Positions 22,706 through 30,917 of a stretch of DNA of 37,307 nt are shown here, in pieces (positions within the stretch are counted from its first letter, which is position 1; the number at the start of each line of letters is the position of its first letter). Below the pieces are notes generated by a model. It searched no databases. It was not told where the DNA came from and saw only the letters and a list, made by a program, of their open reading frames with translations. This DNA comes from an uncultured Lachnospiraceae bacterium (GTDB lineage Bacteria > Bacillota > Clostridia > Lachnospirales > Lachnospiraceae), in contig CAMWCA010000034.1 of the NCBI GenBank assembly GCA_947172705.1, forward strand, positions 1 to 37,307, written 5' to 3'. The translations under genes and the position numbers were made by a program.

Positions 22706-25492
22706 TTAATCCTTCTTCGGCGCAAATTTAACTTTCAAAGACTGCTTGATCATGTTAGGCAGTATGTATTTCAGTTTATCCTCGGACTTCACCATCTCGG
22801 AACAGCCCGGCAGCTCCCTGTGCAGGGTAATGGCGTCAAACACGCACTTGGTAGTGCAGATGCCGCAGCCAATACATTTATTGGGATCTACCACAGACGC
22901 TCCGCAGCCCAGACATCTTGAAGTCTCCGCCTTCACCTGCTCTTCCGTCAGCGTATGGGACAGGTCACGGAAGGAACGAAGCTGCGCTTCCTCCGCCTTC
23001 TCAGGTCTCTGTCTGTCTGTATTATCATAACTGGCAATAAAGATATCCTCTTTATCCAGCTCAATAAAGTCTCTCCGGTTTCTTCCGATGGTCAGAGTGC
23101 AGTGCTCATGGACGAAACGGTGTAAGGAAACAGCCCCCTCGCGCCCTGCCGCAATGGCGTCAATGGCAAATTTGGGTCCTGTATACACATCGCCGCCTAC
23201 AAAGATATCCGGTTCCGCCGTCTGATAGGTAAGCCGGTCTGCAATAGCGCCTCCGTTAGGGCGAAGCTCCACCTTGGTTCCCTTTAAAAGCTCTCCCCAT
23301 ACAATTCCCTGTCCTACGCTGAAGATCACATGGGAACAGGAAACCGTCATGGTATCTTCCTCATCATAAACCGGTGCAAATCTGTGGTTCTCATCATACA
23401 CGCGGGTACACTTCTTGAATACCACGGCTACAGCCTTTCCGTTTTCCGTAAGGATCTCCTTTGGTCCCCAGCCGTTGTTGATAGCAACCTTTTCCTCTGT
23501 TGCCTCCAAAATCTCCTCACGGCTTGCAGGCATCTCATCCTTACTCTCCAGACAGAACATGGCAACGGTTCCCTGTCCGCAACGGGTAGCGGTTCTTGCC
23601 GCATCGATTGCAACGTTGCCTCCGCCGATCACGATCACATCGCCCTGCAGATCAAAGGCTTCCTTTTCTCCCACTTCTCTGAGGAAATCCACTGCCGTGT
23701 AAACGCCTTCGGCATCCTCCCCAGGGATGCCTGGTTTTTTGCCTCCCTGACATCCAATGGCAACGTAAAAGCCCTTATACCCTTGTTCTCGGAGCTGGTC
23801 AATGGTAATGTCTTTTCCTACCTCCACACCGCACCTGATCTCCACGCCCATTGCCTTGATCACTTCAATTTCAGCATCGATCAGGTCTTTTTCCAGTTTA
23901 TAGGAGGGCACTCCATAAGCCAGCATACCGCCGGGTCTTGCATTTTTCTCAAATATGGTAGGCTTATAACCCTTATCAGCCAAAAAGTATGCACAGGAAA
24001 GCCCCGCAGGACCTGCCCCGATAATTGCGATCTTCTCCTCAAAATATCCCTTTAAGGAAGGAACGGTAGGCTTGGGGATATAGCGTGTCTCCGCCTTCAG
24101 ATCCCTCTCCGCCACAAAACGCTTCACCGCGTCGATCGCCACCGCCTCGTCTATGGTTCCCCGGGTGCAGGCGTCCTCACAACGCCGGTTGCAGATCCGC
24201 CCGCAGATCGCCGGAAGCGGATTGTCTTTCTTGATCAGCGCAAGGGCTTCCTCATATTTTCCTTCTTTTGCCAGCTTCAAATATCCCTGTATGGCAATAT
24301 GGGCAGGGCACGCCGTCTTACAGGGGGCGGTTCCCGTATCATAACAGTTGATCCGATTCACATCCCTGTAATTATTTGTCCACATATGCTCTCCCCATTT
24401 CTGTTCCTGGGGGAGGGGCATTTTAGGATAAGTAACCTCGCTGCCGTCCTTTTTGCAAAGCTTCTGTCCCAGCTTCACGGCGCCTGCCGGGCATGCCTCC
24501 ACGCATTTGCCGCAGGCAACACATTTTTCCTTATCCACCTTCGCCACGTAAGCGGACCGGGACATATTGGGCGTATTAAAAAGCTGAGATGTACGCAGCG
24601 CGTAGCACACGTTCACATTACAGTTACAGATGGCAAAGATCTTATTTGCCCCGTCAATATTGGTGATCTGATGCACAAAGCCGTTGTCTTCCGCCTGTTT
24701 AAAGATTGCAAGGGCTTCTTCTTTGGTGATATAGCGTCCGTCCTTCTGGGTCTCCACCACATAGTCCGCCATATCTCCTACCGCCACGCACCAGCCCTCG
24801 GGATCGTCTCCGCAGCCCTCGTCATGATACAGCCTGGAACGACGGCAGGAACAGGGGCTTGCCGCATACTTGCCCTCATACTTTGACAGCCAATAAGAAA
24901 TATGTTCCAGATCGATGGATTCGCTTTCCATTTCGATCGCCTTCTCCACCGGAATTACATGCATACCGATGCCGTTTCCCCCTTCCCCTACAAAGGGTGT
25001 TACATGCTCAAGGGGCAGTCTTGACATATGTTCAAAAAACAGCGTGACCTCCGGATGCTCTTCCATCACTTTGGCGTTCATATTAAAGAACTCCGCAGAG
25101 CCGGGCACAAACATGGGCAGCACATACTGCTTTTCATGCTGGGGATTTTCCCAGTTATACTCCAAAATACCTTTTATGGACATCTCCTGAAGCTTAGGCT
25201 CCAGAAGCTCCTCCGACATGCCGGTAAGCTTTGCGATCTCTTTCAGGGTCTTCGGTTTCCTGACCCCCATTTTCAATGCAATCTCGGCTTCCTCATCTGT
25301 TACCACCCCGGCAAGTCCCCAATACTCCGGATCATCCTGGGTGATCTTTTTCAACCCCAGCTTCTGAGGAATTCTGTCCGTGATCATCTTCCCCAGCTTC
25401 TGAATGCTTTCCCGGGGAGGTTCTCCACTTCCCGGCTGATGCTCCGGATAAACATAATCCGGATATAGTTCTTTGTCTAACTCCTTCTTCAT
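22706..25492 (-). CDS. 928-residue Fe-S/FAD NAD(P)H oxidoreductase with GltD/NfnB-like core
   Basis: A large soluble electron-transfer protein. Residues 60-120 look like a small winged-helix domain. Residues 200-300 hold an N-terminal cysteine domain (C214, C216, C227, C235 and C289, C291, C296). A ferredoxin motif follows (C324, C327, C330, C334), then a GltD/DPYD-type Fe-S helical domain (C383, C391, C395, C430, C434, C438, C442). The flavin fold has GAGPAG at 491-496 and a second nucleotide fold has GGGNVA at 623-628. A C-terminal ferredoxin-like part has C860, C863, C873, C876, C879 and C883. NAD(P)H-linked electron transfer is likely; the partner is unknown. It lies between hypB and hypA, so a role in nickel-enzyme or cofactor maturation is plausible but inferred. 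Confidence 0.8.
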   Translation of the reverse strand: MKKELDKELYPDYVYPEHQPGSGEPPRESIQKLGKMITDRIPQKLGLKKITQDDPEYWGLAGVVTDEEAEIALKMGVRKPKTLKEIAKLTGMSEELLEPKLQEMSIKGILEYNWENPQHEKQYVLPMFVPGSAEFFNMNAKVMEEHPEVTLFFEHMSRLPLEHVTPFVGEGGNGIGMHVIPVEKAIEMESESIDLEHISYWLSKYEGKYAASPCSCRRSRLYHDEGCGDDPEGWCVAVGDMADYVVETQKDGRYITKEEALAIFKQAEDNGFVHQITNIDGANKIFAICNCNVNVCYALRTSQLFNTPNMSRSAYVAKVDKEKCVACGKCVEACPAGAVKLGQKLCKKDGSEVTYPKMPLPQEQKWGEHMWTNNYRDVNRINCYDTGTAPCKTACPAHIAIQGYLKLAKEGKYEEALALIKKDNPLPAICGRICNRRCEDACTRGTIDEAVAIDAVKRFVAERDLKAETRYIPKPTVPSLKGYFEEKIAIIGAGPAGLSCAYFLADKGYKPTIFEKNARPGGMLAYGVPSYKLEKDLIDAEIEVIKAMGVEIRCGVEVGKDITIDQLREQGYKGFYVAIGCQGGKKPGIPGEDAEGVYTAVDFLREVGEKEAFDLQGDVIVIGGGNVAIDAARTATRCGQGTVAMFCLESKDEMPASREEILEATEEKVAINNGWGPKEILTENGKAVAVVFKKCTRVYDENHRFAPVYDEEDTMTVSCSHVIFSVGQGIVWGELLKGTKVELRPNGGAIADRLTYQTAEPDIFVGGDVYTGPKFAIDAIAAGREGAVSLHRFVHEHCTLTIGRNRRDFIELDKEDIFIASYDNTDRQRPEKAEEAQLRSFRDLSHTLTEEQVKAETSRCLGCGASVVDPNKCIGCGICTTKCVFDAITLHRELPGCSEMVKSEDKLKYILPNMIKQSLKVKFAPKKD

Positions 25493-25525
25493 ACCTTCCT
25501 CCCTTGTAAGATTTATTTTCCGCTC

Positions 25526-26200
25526 TTATCTGTCTTCTCTCCAGAGTCTTACTTGTTCTTCAAGCCATTTGATCCACTCCTGGATTCCCTCTCCCGTCCT
25601 GGCGCAGATGGGAATGATCTTCGCTTTGGGATTGCGCATATGGATGTACTCTCTGCACTTCTCCAGATCAAAATCAAAATAGGGTAAAACGTCCATCTTA
25701 TTGATCAACACCACATCACAGATGGAAAACATCAGTGGATACTTAAGAGGCTTATCGTGTCCCTCCGGCACGGAAAGGATCATGGCATTTTTCACCGCTC
25801 CGGTGTCAAACTCCGCAGGGCATACCAGATTCCCCACGTTTTCAAGAATGGCAAGCTCCAGCCCTTCCGTTTCCAGCCCTGCTAGTCCCTGCCTGGTCAT
25901 CTCCGCATCCAGATGGCACATTCCCCCTGTGTGAAGCTGGATCACCTTTGCCCCTGACTCCGATATGGTTCGGGCGTCCACATCCGAATCAATATCCGCC
26001 TCCATAACGCCGATCTTCAACCTGTCCCTTAGCCCTTCAATGGTGCGCATCAAGGTTGTGGTCTTTCCGGCGCCGGGAGAAGACATGAAATTCAGGAGAA
26101 ACACCCCCTTTTCCTTCAATTCCTGCCGCAGTTCCTCCGCCTGCCTGTCATTGTCCGCAAAAACGCTCTGCCTGATCTCTAAAACTCTCACTTCTCTCAC
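25526..26200 (-). CDS. hypB: Nickel chaperone GTPase HypB
   Basis: A 224-residue SIMIBI-class GTPase. The P-loop is SSPGAGKTT (about 41-49), with EADIDSDVDA, the metal-site segment GGMCHLD and the guanine-specific INKMD. In characterised systems it works with HypA to insert nickel. The N-terminal CxxCGC motif and the histidine-rich stretch found in many HypB proteins are absent here. The start is a GTG at 26200 with a weak GGGG upstream; a GTG three codons later is possible. It is the first gene after an internal promoter and palindrome. Confidence 0.93.
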   Translation of the reverse strand: MREVRVLEIRQSVFADNDRQAEELRQELKEKGVFLLNFMSSPGAGKTTTLMRTIEGLRDRLKIGVMEADIDSDVDARTISESGAKVIQLHTGGMCHLDAEMTRQGLAGLETEGLELAILENVGNLVCPAEFDTGAVKNAMILSVPEGHDKPLKYPLMFSICDVVLINKMDVLPYFDFDLEKCREYIHMRNPKAKIIPICARTGEGIQEWIKWLEEQVRLWREDR

Positions 26201-26244
26201 TGCTTTACCCCATTCATTTCTGCTATAAGCCCGGATTTTCTCTC

Positions 26245-26260
26245 TGTAAATGTGTTTACA
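26245..26260. promoter_or_regulatory. Palindrome in the hypB leader
   Basis: TGTAAA-TGTG-TTTACA has perfect 6-bp arms and lies about 12-28 bases downstream of the hypB -10 box, a position suited to repression. The regulator is not identified; it does not match the E. coli NikR operator. Confidence 0.45.
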
Positions 26261-26272
26261 AATTCTATTTCA

Positions 26273-26301
26273 ATTTTAACATTGTCAGAATATTGCGTCA
26301 A
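26273..26301 (-). promoter_or_regulatory. Internal promoter upstream of hypB
   Basis: On the minus strand TTGACG (26296-26301) and TAAAAT (26273-26278) are 17 bases apart. The -35 overlaps the last codons of larE, so hypB onward can be transcribed separately from larBCE. Confidence 0.6.
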
Positions 26302-27128
26302 CATAAGTCTTTCACAACCTCCACATCCATACTCCCGGAGCGAAAGCCTTCCAGATCCAATGTTATGTAAACATATCCCAGATCTTTCAAATAAGCTGTG
26401 ATTTCCTCTTTATGCGCTAATACGCAGGAAAAATCTTCTTTGTCCGCCTCAATTCTGACCAGTTTTTCATAGGCTCTAATCCTAATATTATGTAAACCAA
26501 ACGTTTTAAGGTAATTTTCCCCCTTTTCCACCCGCTCCATTTCCTCATAGGCAAGCTTTGTTCCGTAGGGAAACCTTGTGGCAAGGCAGGGGCTGGAAGG
26601 CTTTGCGGCTGTTTCCAGACCGTATTCCCGAGCCAGTTCCCGCACCTGTGCCTTGGTAAGCCCTGTCTGTGCCAGGGGACTTGCGATCCCCAGCTCCTGC
26701 AATGCCTTTATACCGGGACGGTAGACATGAAGATCGTCCTCGTTGGTTCCCTCCAAAACCGCGCCGGCTGAAAGCTCCGCCGCTTTTTCCTTTATTTTTG
26801 CAAACAGATGTCTTTTGCACAGGTAGCAGCGCTCCACAGGATTGTTTTCAATCCCGGCTTCCTTTAACTCGTCCACCGTAATGACAATGTGCTCCGCCCC
26901 TATTTCTTCACAGAGTCTTTTTGCCTCCTGTATTTCCCTTACGGGATGCATTCTGGTCTGCATGGTCACTGCATAAACCTTTTTCCCTGTTGCTTTTGCC
27001 GCCTCACATGCCGCCTTTAAAAGCAGACAGCTGTCAACACCCCCGGAGAATGCAACCACTACATCACCTTTGGCATATTCCTCCATTTTGTCCAGAAAAC
27101 GTTGTCTTTGTTGAAAATCATCACACAT
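26298..27128 (-). CDS. larE: ATP-dependent sulfur transferase LarE (nickel-pincer cofactor)
   Basis: A 276-residue PP-loop enzyme that thiolates the pyridinium dicarboxylate mononucleotide in synthesis of the nickel-pincer nucleotide cofactor. The P-loop SGGVDS is at 28-33. Three cysteines stand out: C101 and C104 (VERCYLCKRHLF) and C181 (KPSSPCLATRFPYG). The C181 position matches the sulfur-donor cysteine of the single-cysteine sacrificial enzymes. The extra CxxC suggests the catalytic [4Fe-4S] type of LarE instead. The ATG at 27128 has AGGCAGG 8 bases upstream. It follows larC by 15 bases. Confidence 0.9.
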   Translation of the reverse strand: MCDDFQQRQRFLDKMEEYAKGDVVVAFSGGVDSCLLLKAACEAAKATGKKVYAVTMQTRMHPVREIQEAKRLCEEIGAEHIVITVDELKEAGIENNPVERCYLCKRHLFAKIKEKAAELSAGAVLEGTNEDDLHVYRPGIKALQELGIASPLAQTGLTKAQVRELAREYGLETAAKPSSPCLATRFPYGTKLAYEEMERVEKGENYLKTFGLHNIRIRAYEKLVRIEADKEDFSCVLAHKEEITAYLKDLGYVYITLDLEGFRSGSMDVEVVKDLC

Positions 27129-27143
27129 ATTTTATGCCTGCCT

Positions 27144-28400
27144 TTACAAAGTACGTTTCACAACGTCCATCACCTGCTGGAAGGATAACCCGCTCTGCCT
27201 TGCCAGAGCCGCCACATCTTCATATTCGGGATAATGTCTTACCTGTCCGTCCGGCAAAATACATTTTTTCACCTTCATCTCGCCTTCCTTCAGCAGAATG
27301 CTTGCATCCTCGCGCTCCAAAACCGTCCGCTCCATTTTCACTCTCCGGATACCTATGGTAGTGGTTTCCTCAAAAATGATCTGCTCCAGCTTTCCGATCT
27401 TCGCCTCGTCACAAATCACCGTAAGCTCATAGGCAGGTCTGTTTTTCTTCATGTAAACAGGAGTAAAATGGGCATCCCTGGCTCCTTCCTGCATAAGCCG
27501 TTCCATTACATAGCCCAAGGCTTCCCCTGTACAGTCGTCAATATTTGTCTCAAGCTTATAAATCATATCCTGCTTTTCTGACCGTCTCGTCCGGTTTTCT
27601 TCAATCAGCATGGCGCGCAGAAAACCGGGACATTCATACTTTCTTTTTCCTGCTCCGATTCCGGTTCCGAATAACGTAAACTGACCGGGAAGCGCCGCAG
27701 CAGTTCTTGTAGCGGCAAGAATTGCCGCTCCTGTAGGCGTTACCAGTTCTCCTTCCACCTCCGTAAAACTAACAGGGATTTGATAGGTCTGTATAATATT
27801 TGCCACAGCAGGTACCGGAACAGGCAGAATTCCATGCTGACATCTTATGGTTCCCTTTCCCTCGCACACAAAAGGGACGATCACATCTGTAATATCCAGA
27901 TCATCCAGGCACACTGCCGCTGCCACAATATCTATAATAGAATCTACCGCACCCACCTCATGGAAATGCACCTTTTCCATAGTGGTTCCATGCGCCTTTG
28001 CCTCAGCCTCGGCAAGGATCTGAAAAATCTTAACCGCCGTCCTTCTGGCTCTCTGGCTGAGGTCAGCCTGCCCTATGATCTCCAGCACCTCGGCAAGCCC
28101 TCTGTGCCCATGGTGGTGATCGTCATGAGCATGATGGTTTTCAGGGGAATGCCCGTCGCCGTGAAGATATGCCATATCATGATCATGATTCTCATGTGCA
28201 GCATCCAGCTTTACATTGAAATCACAGGCATCCAGCCCTGCCTTCTTTACCCTTTTCACTTCTATTTCAAAGCCTTCCAAGGGCAGGGTATCCAATGCCT
28301 TTTTCAGTTTTTCCTGATCCGCCCCCAGATCCAGCAGCGCCGCCACCGTCATATCTCCGCTGATTCCCGAATAACATTCCAAATATAATGTTTTTCCCAT
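27144..28400 (-). CDS. larC: Nickel insertion protein LarC (nickel-pincer cofactor cyclometallase)
   Basis: A 418-residue LarC, which inserts nickel into the dithiolated precursor with CTP. The start LYLECYSGISGDM, the central VHFHEVGAVDSIIDI and CEGKGTIRCQHGILPVP, and the C-terminal ETNIDDCTGE are family hallmarks. A histidine-rich insert (12 His in residues 69-99) probably stores or funnels nickel. In Lactiplantibacillus plantarum the protein is encoded as two pieces joined by frameshifting; here it is one continuous frame. The ATG at 28400 has GGAGG 5 bases upstream; an earlier in-frame start at 28412 overlaps that ribosome site and was rejected. Confidence 0.93.
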   Translation of the reverse strand: MGKTLYLECYSGISGDMTVAALLDLGADQEKLKKALDTLPLEGFEIEVKRVKKAGLDACDFNVKLDAAHENHDHDMAYLHGDGHSPENHHAHDDHHHGHRGLAEVLEIIGQADLSQRARRTAVKIFQILAEAEAKAHGTTMEKVHFHEVGAVDSIIDIVAAAVCLDDLDITDVIVPFVCEGKGTIRCQHGILPVPVPAVANIIQTYQIPVSFTEVEGELVTPTGAAILAATRTAAALPGQFTLFGTGIGAGKRKYECPGFLRAMLIEENRTRRSEKQDMIYKLETNIDDCTGEALGYVMERLMQEGARDAHFTPVYMKKNRPAYELTVICDEAKIGKLEQIIFEETTTIGIRRVKMERTVLEREDASILLKEGEMKVKKCILPDGQVRHYPEYEDVAALARQSGLSFQQVMDVVKRTL

Positions 28401-28445
28401 TTTTCCCTCCATTCCGAAGCGTTTGCGCAGAAACTTTTCCCTGCC

Positions 28446-29207
28446 TTATGCTTCCTCTTTTACTTCTCTGCATCCCAGCCTGTTGATCTGGGTTGCAATG
28501 TAACCTGCGCCGTAACCATTATCAATGTTCACCACCGCTATGCCGTTAGCACAGGAATTGATCATGGTTAAAAGCGCCGAAAGCCCGTGCATACTGGCGC
28601 CGTAGCCCACCGATGTCGGCACTGCGATCACAGGTCTGCTGACCAGGCCGCCCAGCACGCTGGCAAGAGCGCCTTCCATCCCCGCTACGGCAACTACGCA
28701 GTTTGCCTCCTGTATCACATCGATCTGGGAGAGCAGCCTGTGCAGTCCGCTTACCCCTACGTCATAGATCCGTTCCACATTGGCGCCAAAATATTCCGCC
28801 GTCTGCGCCGCCTCCTCCGCCACCGGTATGTCCGCTGTGCCTGCGGTACACACCGCGATCTTTCCCTGCCGTTTCTTACCCTCTCTCTCAATTTTCAGGA
28901 TGCGGGACACCTCATCATATGCCACCTGCGGAAGAACCCCTTTGATCAGCTCATATTGGCGCTTGTCCGCCCTGGTTCCGAAAACCTCCCCGTTTTCTTC
29001 AAACAGCCTCTGATAAATAGAACACAGGTAAGCATCCGGCTTTCCACTGCAGTATACCACCTCCGGGAAACCGGAGCGGATCTCCCTGTGGGTGTCCAGC
29101 TTTGCATATCCCATCTCTTCAAAGGGCTGTTTCCGAAAATACTTCTCGGCCTCCTCCACAGACAGGCTTCCCGCCTTTACCTGTTCCAAAATTTCTCTTG
29201 CTTCCAC
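28446..29207 (-). CDS. larB: Pyridinium-3,5-dicarboxylate synthase LarB
   Basis: A 253-residue LarB. It carboxylates the pyridinium ring of nicotinic acid adenine dinucleotide and removes AMP, the first step to the nickel-pincer nucleotide. The PurE-like C-terminal half is clear (AVCTAGTADIPVAEEA, YDVGVSGLHRLL, VAGMEGALASVLGG, VPTSVGYGASMHG). The N-terminal half includes FPEVVYCSGK with a cysteine. The start is a GTG at 29207 with AGGAG about 10 bases upstream. It is the first gene of larBCE and is separated from ilvE by about 100 bases with no clear terminator, so a separate or shared transcript cannot be told apart. Confidence 0.93.
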   Translation of the reverse strand: MEAREILEQVKAGSLSVEEAEKYFRKQPFEEMGYAKLDTHREIRSGFPEVVYCSGKPDAYLCSIYQRLFEENGEVFGTRADKRQYELIKGVLPQVAYDEVSRILKIEREGKKRQGKIAVCTAGTADIPVAEEAAQTAEYFGANVERIYDVGVSGLHRLLSQIDVIQEANCVVAVAGMEGALASVLGGLVSRPVIAVPTSVGYGASMHGLSALLTMINSCANGIAVVNIDNGYGAGYIATQINRLGCREVKEEA

Positions 29208-29311
29208 CGGCGCTCTTCTCCTTTCTCAACACGTTTCCGATATAAAATAAGGCATCCAAAGCGGTAACCTTGAATACCTTATAATTTCTTTTCACACTGT
29301 TTCTTCAGCCG

Positions 29312-30337
29312 TTATTTCACTTCAACGATCCAGCCTTCCGGCGCCTTGATGGTGCCCATCTGAATCCCTGTCAATGTTTCATATAACTGTTTGGTAACAG
29401 GTCCCATCTCCGTCATGCCGCTGGGAAAGCAGATCTCCTTTCCGTGATCTACGATCTTTCCTACGGGAGAGATCACTGCCGCCGTACCGCACAGACCGCA
29501 CTCTGCAAAATCCTGAAGCTCTTCCAGATAGATTTCTCTTTCCTCTGCCTCCAGCCCCAGATATTCTTTTGCAACCTGCATCAGGGAACGTCTGGTAATA
29601 GAAGGAAGGATGCTGTGGGACTTGGGCGTAACCACTTTGCCGTCCTTTGTGACGAACAGGAAGTTCGCTCCTCCCGTCTCCTCTACCTTTGTTCTGCTTC
29701 CTGCATCTAGATACATATTTTCATCATATCCCTGCTTGTGGGCATCCACGATGGCATGAAGACTCATTGCATAGTTCAATCCTGCTTTAATATGACCTGT
29801 CCCGTTGGGCGCTGCACGGTCAAAATCACTGACCCGAATGGTAAGAGGTTTCACACCGCCTTTGAAGTAAGGACCAACCGGAGTGGTAAATACTCTGAAT
29901 TGAAATTCATCCGCCGGTTTCACACCGATCACCGGATTGCTTCCGAACATATAAGGACGCACATAGAGCGTCGCACCGCTGCCATAAGGCGGTACATAAG
30001 CTTCGTTAGCCTTGATGGTTTTCAGCACTGCCTCCACAAATTTTTCTTTGGGGTAAACAGGCATTTCCAGACGCTTTGCGCTCTGCTCCATTCTCTCTCC
30101 ATTCAGATCCGGACGGAATGTAACGATACGTCCGTCAGAGGTAGTATACGCCTTCATTCCTTCAAAGACCGTCTGTGCATACTGTAATACCCCTGCACAC
30201 TCATTGATTACCACATTGGCGTCTTCCGTCAGAACGCCTTCCTCCCATGCGCCGTTTTTATAGTTGGATACAAACCTGAAATCTGTCTGAATATAGCCAA
30301 ATCCAAGATTGGACCAATCAATATTTTTCTTTTCCAT
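29312..30337 (-). CDS. ilvE: Branched-chain amino acid aminotransferase
   Basis: A 341-residue class IV PLP aminotransferase that interconverts Val, Leu and Ile with their keto acids. The PLP lysine is K184 (GHIKAGLNYA). The cofactor-phosphate and substrate segments are present (FEGMKAY, RPYMFGSNPVIGV, VEETGGANFLFV, LCGTAAVISPVG). The length suits the large eukaryote/Clostridia-type enzyme. It has its own near-consensus promoter at the end of folA. The ATG at 30337 is preceded by AGAGGGAGCGCATAAAGG. Confidence 0.95.
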   Translation of the reverse strand: MEKKNIDWSNLGFGYIQTDFRFVSNYKNGAWEEGVLTEDANVVINECAGVLQYAQTVFEGMKAYTTSDGRIVTFRPDLNGERMEQSAKRLEMPVYPKEKFVEAVLKTIKANEAYVPPYGSGATLYVRPYMFGSNPVIGVKPADEFQFRVFTTPVGPYFKGGVKPLTIRVSDFDRAAPNGTGHIKAGLNYAMSLHAIVDAHKQGYDENMYLDAGSRTKVEETGGANFLFVTKDGKVVTPKSHSILPSITRRSLMQVAKEYLGLEAEEREIYLEELQDFAECGLCGTAAVISPVGKIVDHGKEICFPSGMTEMGPVTKQLYETLTGIQMGTIKAPEGWIVEVK

Positions 30338-30368
30338 CCTTTATGCGCTCCCTCTTAAGTTTCTTTTT

Positions 30369-30397
30369 ATTATCATACCATTTGATCCAAAAGTCAA
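30369..30397 (-). promoter_or_regulatory. Near-consensus sigma-A promoter of ilvE
   Basis: On the minus strand TTGACT (30392-30397) and GATAAT (30369-30374) are 17 bases apart. The -35 begins right after the folA stop codon. Confidence 0.65.
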
Positions 30398-30399
30398 TA

Positions 30400-30900
30400 C
30401 TACGCCTGAACTGTGATCCTCTCATACTTCAGAAAATGATAGGTAATATCGAAATAAACCTGCTCGTCGCTGTCCGCCGTAATCCGCCATTCAGGCATTT
30501 CATCTAAATTAGGGAAAAACGCGTCCGCCTGGTAAGCATGATCTATTTTGGTAATATGCGCCACATCACAGTAAGGAAGAAGCTGCCTGTAGATGCTCTC
30601 CCCCCCTATAATATAGATATCCTCTGTCTGATACTCCTTTAGCTTTGAGAGCAGTTCCTCCAGGCTGTGGACCACTATGGCTCCCTTTACTTTATAATCC
30701 GGATTGGAAGAAAGAATGATATTGGTACGGTTTGGCAAGGGCATACCCTGAGGAAAAGTCTCCAGTGTTTTCCTTCCCAGCACCACTACTTTTCCGGTGG
30801 TTTCCTGGCGAAAATTCTTGTGGTCCGCCGGAATGCGGATCAAAAGCTCATTGCGATTGCCGATCGCCCAGTTTTCATCTACTGCCGCTATTAAATTCAT
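30400..30900 (-). CDS. folA: Dihydrofolate reductase
   Basis: A 166-residue DHFR that reduces dihydrofolate to tetrahydrofolate with NADPH. Family marks are MNLIAAVDENWAIG (folate-site start), VVLGRKTLETFP (cofactor loop), IILSS and IYIIGGESIY. The length is normal. It begins 17 bases after thyA, with GAGG 7 bases before the ATG. The pairing is functional: thymidylate synthase oxidises the folate cofactor and DHFR regenerates it. Confidence 0.95.
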   Translation of the reverse strand: MNLIAAVDENWAIGNRNELLIRIPADHKNFRQETTGKVVVLGRKTLETFPQGMPLPNRTNIILSSNPDYKVKGAIVVHSLEELLSKLKEYQTEDIYIIGGESIYRQLLPYCDVAHITKIDHAYQADAFFPNLDEMPEWRITADSDEQVYFDITYHFLKYERITVQA

Positions 30901-30917
30901 GTATTTTCCTCACTTTT

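Noticed and set aside
26245..26260. NikR operator or CcpA cre site
   Set aside because: The palindrome lacks the GTATGA/TCATAC arms of the E. coli NikR site, and its 4-base spacer does not fit a 14-base cre/LacI-type site.
19635..29207. Hydrogenase or urease maturation locus
   Set aside because: Only hypA and hypB are present. There are no hypC-F, ure or hydrogenase structural genes, and the linked genes are lar cofactor genes.
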